A stretch of 7,287 nucleotides of DNA from Sulfitobacter sp. (GCA_024636395.1 JAGXHD010000190.1:1-7287), one strand, 5' to 3'. Shown: positions 1 to 6,613, numbered from the stretch's first letter. Numbers and translations are program-made. Notes: a model not told the origin generated them from the letters alone.

Positions 1-875
1 AATTCAGCCCGAATTCGAAAAAAGCGCATATCGACATCGATCCCAGCTCGATCAATAAGGTTATCCGCGTCGATATCCCGATCATGGGCGATGTGGGCCA
101 CGTGCTCGAGGATCTCCTGAAGGTCTGGAAATCGCGCGGGCGCAAGACCAACTCCGAGGCAGTGGCCAAATGGTGGAAGCATATCGAGGCGTGGCGCGCC
201 GTGGATTGCCTTAAGTTCGAACAGAAAGGCGCTGTTATCAAACCACAATATGCGCTGACGCGCCTGGAGGAGCTGACCAAGAAATACGACCGCTACATCT
301 GTACCGAAGTCGGCCAGCACCAGATGTGGGCAGCGCAATATCTCGGCTTCGAGGATCCTAACCGCTGGATGACGTCCGGCGGCCTTGGCACCATGGGCTA
401 CGGCTTTCCGGCCTCGATCGGTGTTCAGATGGCGCACCCTGACGCGCTGGTGATCAATGTGGCCGGCGAAGCCTCGTGGCTGATGAACATGCAAGAGCTC
501 GGCACTGCGATGCAGTATAAACTACCGGTCAAACAGTTCATCCTCAACAACGAACGCCTCGGCATGGTGCGCCAGTGGCAGGAGCTGCTGCACGGTGAGC
601 GTTACTCGTCGAGCTGGTCCGAGAGCCTGCCTGATTTCGTGAAGCTTGCCGAAGCCTTCGGTGCAAAGGGCATCCTGTGCTCCGATCCGGATACGCTCGA
701 CGATGCGATCGTGGAAATGCTGACCTACAAGGGTCCGGTCATCTTCGACTGTCTGGTGACCAAGCACGAAAACTGTTTCCCGATGATCCCGAGCGGCAAA
801 GCGCATAACGAAATGATCATGGGCGAAGTCGATACGAGCACAGCGATTGATGCAGAGGGAAAGGTGCTGGTTTAG
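1..875 (+). CDS. ilvB: Acetolactate synthase large (catalytic) subunit, 5'-truncated by window edge
   Basis: Catalytic subunit of acetohydroxyacid synthase. It condenses two pyruvates, or pyruvate with 2-ketobutyrate, using thiamine diphosphate in the cytoplasm, as the first common step of valine, leucine and isoleucine synthesis. The frame is open from base 3 and reads FSPNSKKAHIDIDPSSINK before the first ATG at 84. That matches the middle domain of the family, so the ATG at 84 is internal and the gene starts outside the window. About 290 C-terminal residues are visible. They include the end of the central domain and the C-terminal thiamine-diphosphate domain, with GGLGTMGYGFPASIG, then NVAGEASWLMNMQELGTA, then ILNNERLGMVRQWQE. 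The usual GDG at the start of the cofactor motif is GEA here (465-473). The stop at 873-875 is followed 3 bases later by the next gene. ilvH downstream confirms the assignment. Whether this would be named ilvB, ilvI or ilvG is a matter of convention. Confidence 0.96.
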   Translation, partial: FSPNSKKAHIDIDPSSINKVIRVDIPIMGDVGHVLEDLLKVWKSRGRKTNSEAVAKWWKHIEAWRAVDCLKFEQKGAVIKPQYALTRLEELTKKYDRYICTEVGQHQMWAAQYLGFEDPNRWMTSGGLGTMGYGFPASIGVQMAHPDALVINVAGEASWLMNMQELGTAMQYKLPVKQFILNNERLGMVRQWQELLHGERYSSSWSESLPDFVKLAEAFGAKGILCSDPDTLDDAIVEMLTYKGPVIFDCLVTKHENCFPMIPSGKAHNEMIMGEVDTSTAIDAEGKVLV

Positions 876-878
876 ACC

Positions 879-1160
879 ATGACAGAGCACTCCCCCGCCG
901 TGCTGATGCCGAGATGGTGGCAGCTGTCCTCGACCGTGGTGCTCTATGCCGCCTACGGTTTGTGGCTGGTGCCGTTCGGTCTCTACTTCTGGGGTGGTGC
1001 CGATCTGCTATCGGCCGGCCTCTGGCTCGTCGGGGTGCTCATTGCCCAATTCATTCTGGCCAAACTCATCGCGCTGATCGAGTTCATGGCCACCGCAAAG
1101 AAAATCGAAGACCTGCGTGCAGCCGAAGATGCGCTGGCGCACACTGGAGATAAAAACTGA
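879..1160 (+). CDS. Small two-helix membrane protein of unknown function between ilvB and ilvH
   Basis: A 93-residue protein I do not recognise as a named family. It has a short polar N-terminus, then two strongly hydrophobic stretches at about residues 19-39 (rich in V, L, Y, W, F) and 43-70. A charged, helical C-terminal tail of about 20 residues follows (KKIEDLRAAEDALAHTGDKN). This suggests an inner-membrane hairpin with a cytoplasmic tail, though topology is inferred. No signal-peptidase site is evident. It starts 3 bases after the ilvB stop and its TGA overlaps the ilvH ATG by one base (TGATG), so it is almost certainly translated as part of the ilv operon. The Shine-Dalgarno is weak: the purine run 855-864 lies rather far upstream, which suggests translational coupling to ilvB. 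A role tied to acetolactate synthase is suggested only by position. The overlapping frame at 914-1153 is arginine-rich and is taken as a shadow. Confidence 0.8.
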   Translation: MTEHSPAVLMPRWWQLSSTVVLYAAYGLWLVPFGLYFWGGADLLSAGLWLVGVLIAQFILAKLIALIEFMATAKKIEDLRAAEDALAHTGDKN

Positions 1161-1720
1161 TGTCAGCCCTGAAAATCAAGAAAGGCGCGAACTCCCATTC
1201 CGCCTACAACCTGCGCCCCAATTTCTCGGACGTGGTGGAGCGTCATACCCTCGCGCTGCTGGTCGAGAATGAGCCGGGCGTTCTGGCGCGCGTCATCGGC
1301 CTGTTCGCGGGGCGCGGCTATAACATCGACAGCCTCACCGTCGCCGAAGTGGACCACACCGGACACCTGAGCCGCATCACCATCGTCACGCGCGGCACAC
1401 CGCAGGTGATCGAGCAGATCAAGGCCCAGACGGGTCGGATCATCTCGGTGCGCGAGGTGCATGACCTCACCGTGGAGGGCGCAAGCGTGGAGCGCGAACT
1501 GGCGATGTTCAAGGTCGCGGGCACCGGTGACAAGCGGGTCGAGGCACTGCGTCTTGCCGATATCTTCCGCGCAAACGTGGTCGACAGCACGCTGGAAAGC
1601 TTTGTATTCGAAATCACCGGCGCGCCGGAGAAAATCGACGCTTTCGCCGATCTGATGCGACCGCTGGGCCTGATCGACGTGGCACGCACCGGCGTCGCGG
1701 CCCTGTCACGCGGAACCTGA
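1160..1720 (+). CDS. ilvH: Acetolactate synthase small (regulatory) subunit
   Basis: Regulatory subunit of acetohydroxyacid synthase (also named ilvN). It binds the catalytic subunit, raises its activity and confers feedback inhibition by valine. The protein has 186 residues. An ACT domain spans about residues 28-102, opening with TLALLVENEPGVLARVIGLF and GYNIDSLTVAE. The conserved small-subunit C-terminal domain spans about 108-182. By alignment to my memory of E. coli IlvH, N37, G40 and N55 match N11, G14 and N29, which are implicated in valine binding, so valine sensitivity is likely retained. The N-terminus is about 26 residues longer than the E. coli protein. The start at 1160 is supported by GGAG at 1146-1149, 10 bases upstream, and by the TGATG junction with the preceding gene. 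It is the last gene of the ilv unit and is followed by a GC-rich stem-loop. Confidence 0.96.
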   Translation: MSALKIKKGANSHSAYNLRPNFSDVVERHTLALLVENEPGVLARVIGLFAGRGYNIDSLTVAEVDHTGHLSRITIVTRGTPQVIEQIKAQTGRIISVREVHDLTVEGASVERELAMFKVAGTGDKRVEALRLADIFRANVVDSTLESFVFEITGAPEKIDAFADLMRPLGLIDVARTGVAALSRGT

Positions 1721-1723
1721 GCG

Positions 1724-1748
1724 GCGCTGGCCCCTTAAGGGGCCGCGC
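1724..1748 (+). terminator. GC-rich stem-loop after ilvH, possible transcription terminator
   Basis: Four bases after the ilvH stop lies the perfect palindrome GGCCCCTTAAGGGGCC (1729-1744). It is extended on both sides by GCGC (1724-1727 and 1745-1748), with one bulged T at 1728. The RNA would form a strong stem of about 10 base pairs with a UUAA loop. No T-tract follows on the + strand (ACCACCATG comes next), so it is not a textbook intrinsic terminator. It could instead stabilise the 3' end of the ilv message or assist Rho-dependent termination. Confidence 0.5.
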
Positions 1749-1818
1749 ACCACCATGTCGCGCCTGATCATTCCAAGTCGCTTCTGAGATGCGCAAGCCA
1801 GCGTGCGCGGTGCTACGA

Positions 1819-1838
1819 TTCTCCTGACTGCAGGAGAG
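1819..1838 (+). promoter_or_regulatory. Hairpin covering the ribosome-binding site of the Rieske oxygenase gene
   Basis: CTCCTG (1821-1826) pairs perfectly with CAGGAG (1831-1836) across an ACTG loop. T1820-A1837 and a T1819-G1838 wobble extend the stem to about 8 pairs. The right arm contains AGGAG (1832-1836), an excellent Shine-Dalgarno sequence 6 bases before the ATG at 1843. When formed, the stem would hide that site. The Shine-Dalgarno itself is certain enough to fix the start codon. Whether the hairpin regulates translation is inference. No clear promoter is visible upstream: TACGAT at 1814-1819 resembles a -10 element but lacks a good -35. Confidence 0.4.
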
Positions 1839-1842
1839 CCCC

Positions 1843-2997
1843 ATGCCCCCAACCGATCTCAGCACCGTGCGCCGCCCCACCGCAACGGCCAACGGTCTGC
1901 CCAATGCCCATTACACTGACGCAGGCGTGTTCGCCGAAGAGCGCCAAGCCGTTTTGTTCGACAGTTGGGCTGGCCTCGCCGTAGGCGCGGACGTGCCCGA
2001 AGCGGGCGATGCGAAACCCATAACCTTCATGGACATGCCCCTTCTCCTAGTGCGCGACAGTGCCGGCACCCTGCGCGTGTTCCAGAACATCTGCCGCCAC
2101 CGTGGCATGATACTTGTCGAGGTACCCCGCAAGATCGAGGGCGCGATCCGCTGCCCCTATCATTCGTGGTGCTATTCCACGAGCGGCAAGCTCGTGAGCA
2201 CGCCGCATGTGGGCGGTCCGGGCCGTAACACCCATGAAGGGATAGACAAAAACCTGCTCGGCCTCATCGAAGTGCGCAGCCATGTATGGATGGACGTCGT
2301 CTGGATCAATATCTCAGGCACCGCACCCCCCTTCGAGCAGGCCAATGCAGATCTGCTCGCCCGCTGGGCGGAATTCAACGTTCCCCTGCACCACGGCGGT
2401 GCCGACAGCCGCTTCGAGTTGGCAGTAAATTGCAACTGGAAGCTCGCCGTTGAGAACTTCTGCGAGAGCTATCATCTGCCTTGGGTGCATCCCGGCCTCA
2501 ACAGCTATTCGCGGCTGGAGGATCACTATCACATCGAGCAGCCCGGCGCCTTCTCCGGTCAAGGCACGCTGGTCTATCGCCAGCTGAAGGATGAGAACGG
2601 CAAAAGCTTTGCCGACTTCGCCGATCTCAGCTCCAAATGGGACACGGCGGCGGAATATGTCACCGCCTATCCCAATGTCCTGCTGGGAGTGCACCGCGAT
2701 CATGCCTTTGCCATCATCCTTGCCCCGCAAGGGCCGGAGCGCACGGTCGAGCATGTCCATCTCTATTACGCCGCTGCAGGCACAGATGCGGAACTGCGCG
2801 CGCGCAACACCGCCCAGTGGAAGGAAGTGTTCGAGGAGGATATATTCGTGGTCGAGGGGATGCAGCGGGGCCGCCATGCGGCAGGCTTCGACGGCGGTCG
2901 CTTCTCGGCGGCGATGGACGGGCCGACGCATATGTTCCACTCTTGGGTCGCGTCCCAGCTGGAGCGCTACCGCGCGGCCCCCCTTGCCGCTGAATGA
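1843..2997 (+). CDS. Rieske [2Fe-2S] non-heme iron oxygenase, catalytic (alpha) subunit
   Basis: Oxygenase component of a Rieske monooxygenase or dioxygenase, which uses electrons from a separate reductase to activate O2. It has 384 residues, a usual length. The N-terminal Rieske domain carries the cluster ligands C84-R-H86 and C104-P-Y-H107 (CRH, then CPYH 18 residues after C84-H86). The catalytic domain has NWKLAVENFCESYHLPWVH, giving iron ligands H211 and H216, with D333 in EEDIFVVEGMQRGR as the likely third ligand. E208 occupies the position that is Asp in naphthalene-dioxygenase-type enzymes and bridges the two metal centres. Glu there is known from the choline, carnitine and glycine-betaine type oxygenases, which hints at a quaternary amine or similar substrate. 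The substrate is not determinable here. The start is set by AGGAG 6 bases upstream. No reductase, ferredoxin or beta subunit is nearby. The TGA overlaps the next gene as ATGA. Confidence 0.93.
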   Translation: MPPTDLSTVRRPTATANGLPNAHYTDAGVFAEERQAVLFDSWAGLAVGADVPEAGDAKPITFMDMPLLLVRDSAGTLRVFQNICRHRGMILVEVPRKIEGAIRCPYHSWCYSTSGKLVSTPHVGGPGRNTHEGIDKNLLGLIEVRSHVWMDVVWINISGTAPPFEQANADLLARWAEFNVPLHHGGADSRFELAVNCNWKLAVENFCESYHLPWVHPGLNSYSRLEDHYHIEQPGAFSGQGTLVYRQLKDENGKSFADFADLSSKWDTAAEYVTAYPNVLLGVHRDHAFAIILAPQGPERTVEHVHLYYAAAGTDAELRARNTAQWKEVFEEDIFVVEGMQRGRHAAGFDGGRFSAAMDGPTHMFHSWVASQLERYRAAPLAAE

Positions 2998-3212
2998 GCG
3001 ATCTGGACGCGCAACTTCTCGCTGCCCATGACGCCCGCGACCACGCCGCTTTGATCGGCCTTTATGCGCAGGCAGCCACTGCCGCGCCCGATCTCGACAC
3101 TGCGTGCTTTTTTCTCACCCACGCTTACGTTTTCGCGTTGGAACAGGGGGACACGCGGGCCACAGCTTTGCGCGCGCAACTGGTCCACCACGGGCGCGAG
3201 ACGGCTGATTAA
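2994..3212 (+). CDS. Small hypothetical protein coupled to the Rieske oxygenase
   Basis: A 72-residue protein I cannot assign to a named family. It has no membrane segment, signal peptide or cysteine pair (one Cys, at residue 38). Residues 5-68 read as three or four amphipathic, alanine-rich helices (DAQLLAAHDARDHAALIGLY, then TACFFLTHAYVFALEQGD). The pattern recalls a tetratricopeptide-like helical hairpin, but this is only a resemblance. Its ATG overlaps the oxygenase stop as ATGA (2994-2997), so it is probably translated by re-initiation and in fixed ratio with the oxygenase. That suggests, without proof, a chaperone or accessory role. Its TAA (3210-3212) shares bases with the stop of the convergent gene. 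It is short, but the stop-start coupling and ordinary composition argue it is real. Confidence 0.72.
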   Translation: MSDLDAQLLAAHDARDHAALIGLYAQAATAAPDLDTACFFLTHAYVFALEQGDTRATALRAQLVHHGRETAD

Positions 3213-3979
3213 TCCACCCGCAGCCCTGCATAGACATGCCATGAGGTATGTCCCAGCCACGGCAGCACGATCAGCAGCCCCAAGAACGCGGGCAGCATCG
3301 CGAGCACCAGCAGCACCGCAATCACCGCAGCCCAGCCGATCATCACCACCGGATGCGCGATCACCAACCCGATACTGCGCAGCATCGCGGTCACGTAATC
3401 CACCTCCCGGTCGAGCAGCATGGGCAGGCCGATCACGCACATCGCATAGAGAAGCAGCGCAAACCCGGCCCCCACGCCCGAGCCGAGCGCCAGCATCATG
3501 AGCCCGTCGGCGCTCAGAAATACATCCGCAGAGGACATGATGTTCGTCATGGGCTTGAGCCCCAGAAACAACGCGAAGATCATGTGGCCGAGGAAAAACC
3601 AGAACAACAGCGCTACCATCATCAACGCGCTCAGAAACGGCAACTGCCGCCCCCGCTCCGCCCAAAGTACGCGCAGCACGCGGCCCACCGAAGGCCGCTC
3701 TCCCAGCCCCCGAAGCCGCGACACCTCATAGGTGCCCAAGGCCGCAAAGGGGGCCGCAAGCGGAAAACCGAAGACCCCCAGCACCAGCCAGAAAGTGTGG
3801 CCCGCCCAGACCGTAACGGCCACCATCGCCCAGCCCGCCGCAAGGCACAGCGCCGCGACCATCAGTCCGAACCACGGTGCCGCCAGAAAATCACGCCAGC
3901 CAGCGCGCATCGCCGCGATCAGCGCTGCGGGCGTCGGTGCATTAAGGGTCGGCGCCCCGTGCGCACGCGGCTGTGACAT
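3209..3979 (-). CDS. DUF2189 family multi-pass integral membrane protein
   Basis: A 256-residue inner-membrane protein matching the DUF2189 family as I remember it. The N-terminus is soluble (about 30 residues) and is followed by several hydrophobic segments at about residues 36-56, 62-84, 114-140, 158-188 and 205-240, the last long enough for two passes. The C-terminal PWLGHTSWHVYAGL is the recognisable family signature. Between the second and third segments lies a basic cytoplasmic-looking loop (SRLRGLGERPSVGRVLRVLW). Its biochemical function is unknown in the family. It lies 9 bases downstream of the amidase stop, and the Shine-Dalgarno-like AGGGGG (complement of 3985-3990) overlaps that stop, so the two are probably co-transcribed. 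Its stop at 3209-3211 interlocks with the convergent gene. Confidence 0.85.
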   Translation of the reverse strand: MSQPRAHGAPTLNAPTPAALIAAMRAGWRDFLAAPWFGLMVAALCLAAGWAMVAVTVWAGHTFWLVLGVFGFPLAAPFAALGTYEVSRLRGLGERPSVGRVLRVLWAERGRQLPFLSALMMVALLFWFFLGHMIFALFLGLKPMTNIMSSADVFLSADGLMMLALGSGVGAGFALLLYAMCVIGLPMLLDREVDYVTAMLRSIGLVIAHPVVMIGWAAVIAVLLVLAMLPAFLGLLIVLPWLGHTSWHVYAGLRVD

Positions 3980-3988
3980 AGCGGCCCC

Positions 3989-5398
3989 CTACACGTCGGG
4001 CCGTCGGGCGGCAGGCCAGTCGGTCGCGCCGTGCCACTGCTGCGCCAGCCGCAGAAGTGCACCATCACTGCCGCGCGGCCCGATCAGCTGGATCCCCGCA
4101 GGCAGGCCTTTCGCGCCAAAGCCAACGGGCACATTCACCACCGGCAGCCCAAGCAGCCCGGCAGGCACCACCACTTGCATCCAGCGGTGATAGGTGTCCA
4201 TCGCTTGCCCCGCGATCATCTCCGGATAGGCCAGCTCCCCGTCGAAGGGCCACAGCTGCGCGGAGGGCAGCACCAACACATCCACGCTCTCGAAAAGCCG
4301 TGTCACGCGGCGAAACCAATCCGAGCGCAAGGCGCTCGCGCGCTGGACCTGCACCGCCGACATGGCCATGCCACGCTCAATCTCCCAGATCGCGGCGGAC
4401 TTGAGATAGCCGCGTTTGTCCTCCTGCGCGTAGATTGGCCCAAGGCTACTCATCACGGCGAAAGACCGCAGATCGGTCCATGATTGCCAGATCGCGTCCG
4501 CGTCGAAAGGTGCGCTTAGGCTTTCAACTTGGTGGCCTAGACCCTCCATCTGCACCATCGCCGCTTGGGATATCTCCGCGATGCCCTCCTCGTAGGGGAA
4601 GGCCCCGTCCCAATCGCCCAGCCACCCGAGGCGCAGGCCCTTGGGCGCTGCATCGATACCTTTGAGCGTTGCAGCACTGTCACGGCTCAGCGGTTGACGC
4701 GGATCGGCGCCAGTCATCGTATCGAGCAGCGCTGCGAGATCTGCAGGCGTGCGCGCCATGGGTCCCGAGGTCGAGAGCTGGTGCATGAACATGTCGCCCA
4801 AGGGTTCGCTCGGCACGGTGCCCCATGTCGGGCGCATTCCGTAAACATTGTTCCAGCCCGCCGGGTTGCGCAGGCTGCCCATCATGTCGGAGCCGTCCGC
4901 CACGCTGAGTATGCCTGTCGCCAGCGCCGCCGCCGCCCCGCCCGAAGAACCGCCGGAAGATTTGCTGAGGCCGTAAGGGTTGTGTGTGGCCCCGTGCACC
5001 GGATTGAACGTATGGCTGCCCAGTCCGAATTCCGGCGTATTTGTCTTGCCGATGATAATCACGCCCGCCGCCCGTAGGCGAGCCACCATCAGATCATCAC
5101 TTTCCGCGATCTGCCCGGCAAACAGGGGCGAACCCATCGAGGTGGGCAGCCCGGCGGCATTGGCCAGATCCTTGATCGCGATGGGTATCCCGTGCAGCCA
5201 ACCGCTGCGCGGCGCATTGTCCGCCGCGCGCGCCTCGTCGCGCAGGCGGTCACCGTCCCGCAGGCTTACGACTGCATTCACAGCCGGGTTTACCGCGTCG
5301 ATCCGCGCCAATGTAGCGTCCATCAGCTCTAGGCACGACAGATCACCACGCTCAAGCGCGGCAGATTGGGCCAGCGCATCCATGTACAATATATCCAT
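3989..5398 (-). CDS. Amidase-signature family hydrolase
   Basis: A 469-residue cytoplasmic enzyme of the amidase signature superfamily, which hydrolyses carboxylic amides with a Ser-cisSer-Lys triad. K76 lies in HGIPIAIKDLANAAG, the cis-Ser is S151 in KSSGGSSGGAAAA, and the nucleophile is S175 in ADGSDMMGSLRNPAG. The 24-residue spacing between the two serines is the family norm. The C-terminal part has VLVLPSAQLWPF and GLPAGIQLIGP, also typical. Length and the absence of GatB or GatC nearby favour a stand-alone amidase over the tRNA amidotransferase GatA. The substrate is unknown. The start at 5398 is chosen because the N-terminus aligns well with relatives; residue 6 (ATG at 5383) is a possible alternative, and neither has a strong Shine-Dalgarno. 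It lies 80 bases after prfB on the same strand and directly before the DUF2189 gene. Confidence 0.92.
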   Translation of the reverse strand: MDILYMDALAQSAALERGDLSCLELMDATLARIDAVNPAVNAVVSLRDGDRLRDEARAADNAPRSGWLHGIPIAIKDLANAAGLPTSMGSPLFAGQIAESDDLMVARLRAAGVIIIGKTNTPEFGLGSHTFNPVHGATHNPYGLSKSSGGSSGGAAAALATGILSVADGSDMMGSLRNPAGWNNVYGMRPTWGTVPSEPLGDMFMHQLSTSGPMARTPADLAALLDTMTGADPRQPLSRDSAATLKGIDAAPKGLRLGWLGDWDGAFPYEEGIAEISQAAMVQMEGLGHQVESLSAPFDADAIWQSWTDLRSFAVMSSLGPIYAQEDKRGYLKSAAIWEIERGMAMSAVQVQRASALRSDWFRRVTRLFESVDVLVLPSAQLWPFDGELAYPEMIAGQAMDTYHRWMQVVVPAGLLGLPVVNVPVGFGAKGLPAGIQLIGPRGSDGALLRLAQQWHGATDWPAARRPDV

Positions 5399-5478
5399 GC
5401 CGCACTATGACCGCGCAGCCCGCGCTCGCGCAAGAGCCTAGCGCAGTGTCATTGCATCAAGGCTCCAGTCGCCCCACA
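5399..5478 (-). other. Intergenic spacer between prfB and the amidase gene
   Basis: This 80-base GC-rich spacer lies between the prfB stop and the amidase start. It contains a 6-base inverted repeat (GAGCCT 5434-5439, AGGCTC 5460-5465) with a 20-base loop and no T-tract, so it is at best a weak terminator. I see no convincing -35/-10 pair for a leftward promoter, so the amidase may be read through from prfB or use a promoter I cannot recognise. Confidence 0.4.
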
Positions 5479-6603
5479 TCAGTCGCCCTGCGCCTGCGCC
5501 CGGCTCTTGCCAGAGACAGCCATCGCAAGCGTAGCGCCCATGAACCCGTCCAGATCCCCGTCGAGGACACCCTTGGTATCGGATGTCTCGTGGTTGGTAC
5601 GCAGATCCTTGACCATCTGGTAGGGCTGCAGCACGTAAGAGCGTATCTGGTTGCCCCAGCCCGCATCGCCCGCGTTCTCGTGCACCTCGTTGACCAGCGC
5701 AGAGCGTTTATCGAGCTCCATCTGGTAGAGGCGGGATTTAAGTGCCTTCATGGCAATGTCGCGGTTCTGGTGCTGCGATTTCTCGGAGCTTGTGACAACG
5801 ATCCCGGTAGGATGGTGCGTAATGCGCACGGCAGAATCAGTGGAGTTGACGTGCTGGCCACCCGCGCCCGAGCTGCGGTAGGTGTCGATGCGGATATCGG
5901 AGGGGTTTACTTCGATCTCGATGTTGTCGTCGACCACTGGATAGACCTTCACGGATGTGAACGACGTGTGCCGCTTGGCAGCACTATCGAACGGCGAAAT
6001 ACGCACCAGCCGGTGCACGCCACTCTCGGATTTGAGCCAGCCATAGGCATTATGTCCGCTGATCTTGTAGGAAGCCGACTTGATGCCCGCCTCTTCGCCA
6101 GGGCTCTCGGCCTGCAACTCGACGGTATAGCCCTTCTTTTCAGCCCAGCGGACATACATCCGCGCCAGCATATTGGCCCAGTCGCAGCTCTCGGTGCCCC
6201 CCGCTCCCGAATTGATCTCCAGAAACGTGTCGTTGGCATCCGCCTCACCGTCCAGCAGCGCCTCCAGCTCTTTCTGAGCGGCGGTTTTGGCCAGCTTGAA
6301 CAGCGCCTGTTCAGCTTCCCCCACGACTTCGGCATCGTCTTCCATCTCGCCCAACTCGATCAGATCGATGTTGTCTTGCAGATCCGTGGCGATCCCGTCG
6401 TGCACGGCCATCGCATCCACCAGCGCCTGACGGTCGCGCATCAGCTTCTGGGCAGCTTCCGGATCGTCCCACAAGGTCGGATCCTCGACCCGCGCGTTGA
6501 ATTCCTCCAGCCGGTAGGGCGCCGTTTCCACGTTGAGCCGCTGGGCCAGAAGCTCCACGGATTTGCGGATTTTATCGACGGTGCTTTGTACTTCTGCGCG
6601 CAT
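5479..6603 (-). CDS. prfB: Peptide chain release factor 2
   Basis: Class I release factor that recognises UGA and UAA stop codons in the ribosomal A site and triggers hydrolysis of peptidyl-tRNA. It has 374 residues, close to the 365 of E. coli. The PCRF domain includes EINSGAGGTESCDWANML (about 129-146). The stop-codon-reading tripeptide SPF is at 203-205 (RISPFDSAAKRH), which separates RF2 from RF1 (PxT). The catalytic GGQ is at 248-250 in SSGAGGQHVNSTDSAVRITH; Q250 is normally N5-methylated by PrmC. The start at 6603 is supported by AGGA (complement of 6610-6613), 6 bases upstream, and by the match to the family N-terminus. The frame also stays open upstream to an ATG at 6654 (17 more residues), but that ATG lacks a Shine-Dalgarno. 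The reading frame is continuous, without the in-frame UGA and frameshift found in E. coli. It follows the PBP1A gene on the same strand. Confidence 0.97.
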   Translation of the reverse strand: MRAEVQSTVDKIRKSVELLAQRLNVETAPYRLEEFNARVEDPTLWDDPEAAQKLMRDRQALVDAMAVHDGIATDLQDNIDLIELGEMEDDAEVVGEAEQALFKLAKTAAQKELEALLDGEADANDTFLEINSGAGGTESCDWANMLARMYVRWAEKKGYTVELQAESPGEEAGIKSASYKISGHNAYGWLKSESGVHRLVRISPFDSAAKRHTSFTSVKVYPVVDDNIEIEVNPSDIRIDTYRSSGAGGQHVNSTDSAVRITHHPTGIVVTSSEKSQHQNRDIAMKALKSRLYQMELDKRSALVNEVHENAGDAGWGNQIRSYVLQPYQMVKDLRTNHETSDTKGVLDGDLDGFMGATLAMAVSGKSRAQAQGD

Positions 6604-6609
6604 GTTCAG

Positions 6610-6613
6610 TCCT
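6610..6613 (-). promoter_or_regulatory. Ribosome-binding site that decides the prfB start
   Basis: AGGA on the minus strand, within CAGGACTGAAC followed by ATG, lies 6 bases before the start at 6603. It favours this start over the in-frame upstream ATG at 6654, which has no purine-rich site in front of it. Confidence 0.7.

Noticed and set aside
1..16. Two GAATTC-like sites near the left edge as a possible cloning or element junction
   Set aside because: The IlvB reading frame is continuous and family-like through this region, so it is ordinary coding sequence.
1791..1808. Inverted repeat GCGCA/TGCGC upstream of the Rieske gene as a possible operator
   Set aside because: Only 5 bases per arm with an 8-base spacer in GC-rich DNA, which is expected by chance. 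No regulator gene is nearby.
2314..2940. Open frame of 208 codons on the - strand inside the Rieske oxygenase
   Set aside because: Antisense shadow of a gene with clear Rieske and iron-binding motifs. There is no ribosome-binding site or family resemblance.
3248..3976. Open frame of 242 codons on the + strand opposite the DUF2189 gene
   Set aside because: The product is an implausible run of His, Arg and Gln caused by reading a hydrophobic membrane-protein gene backwards. The DUF2189 signature is on the minus strand.
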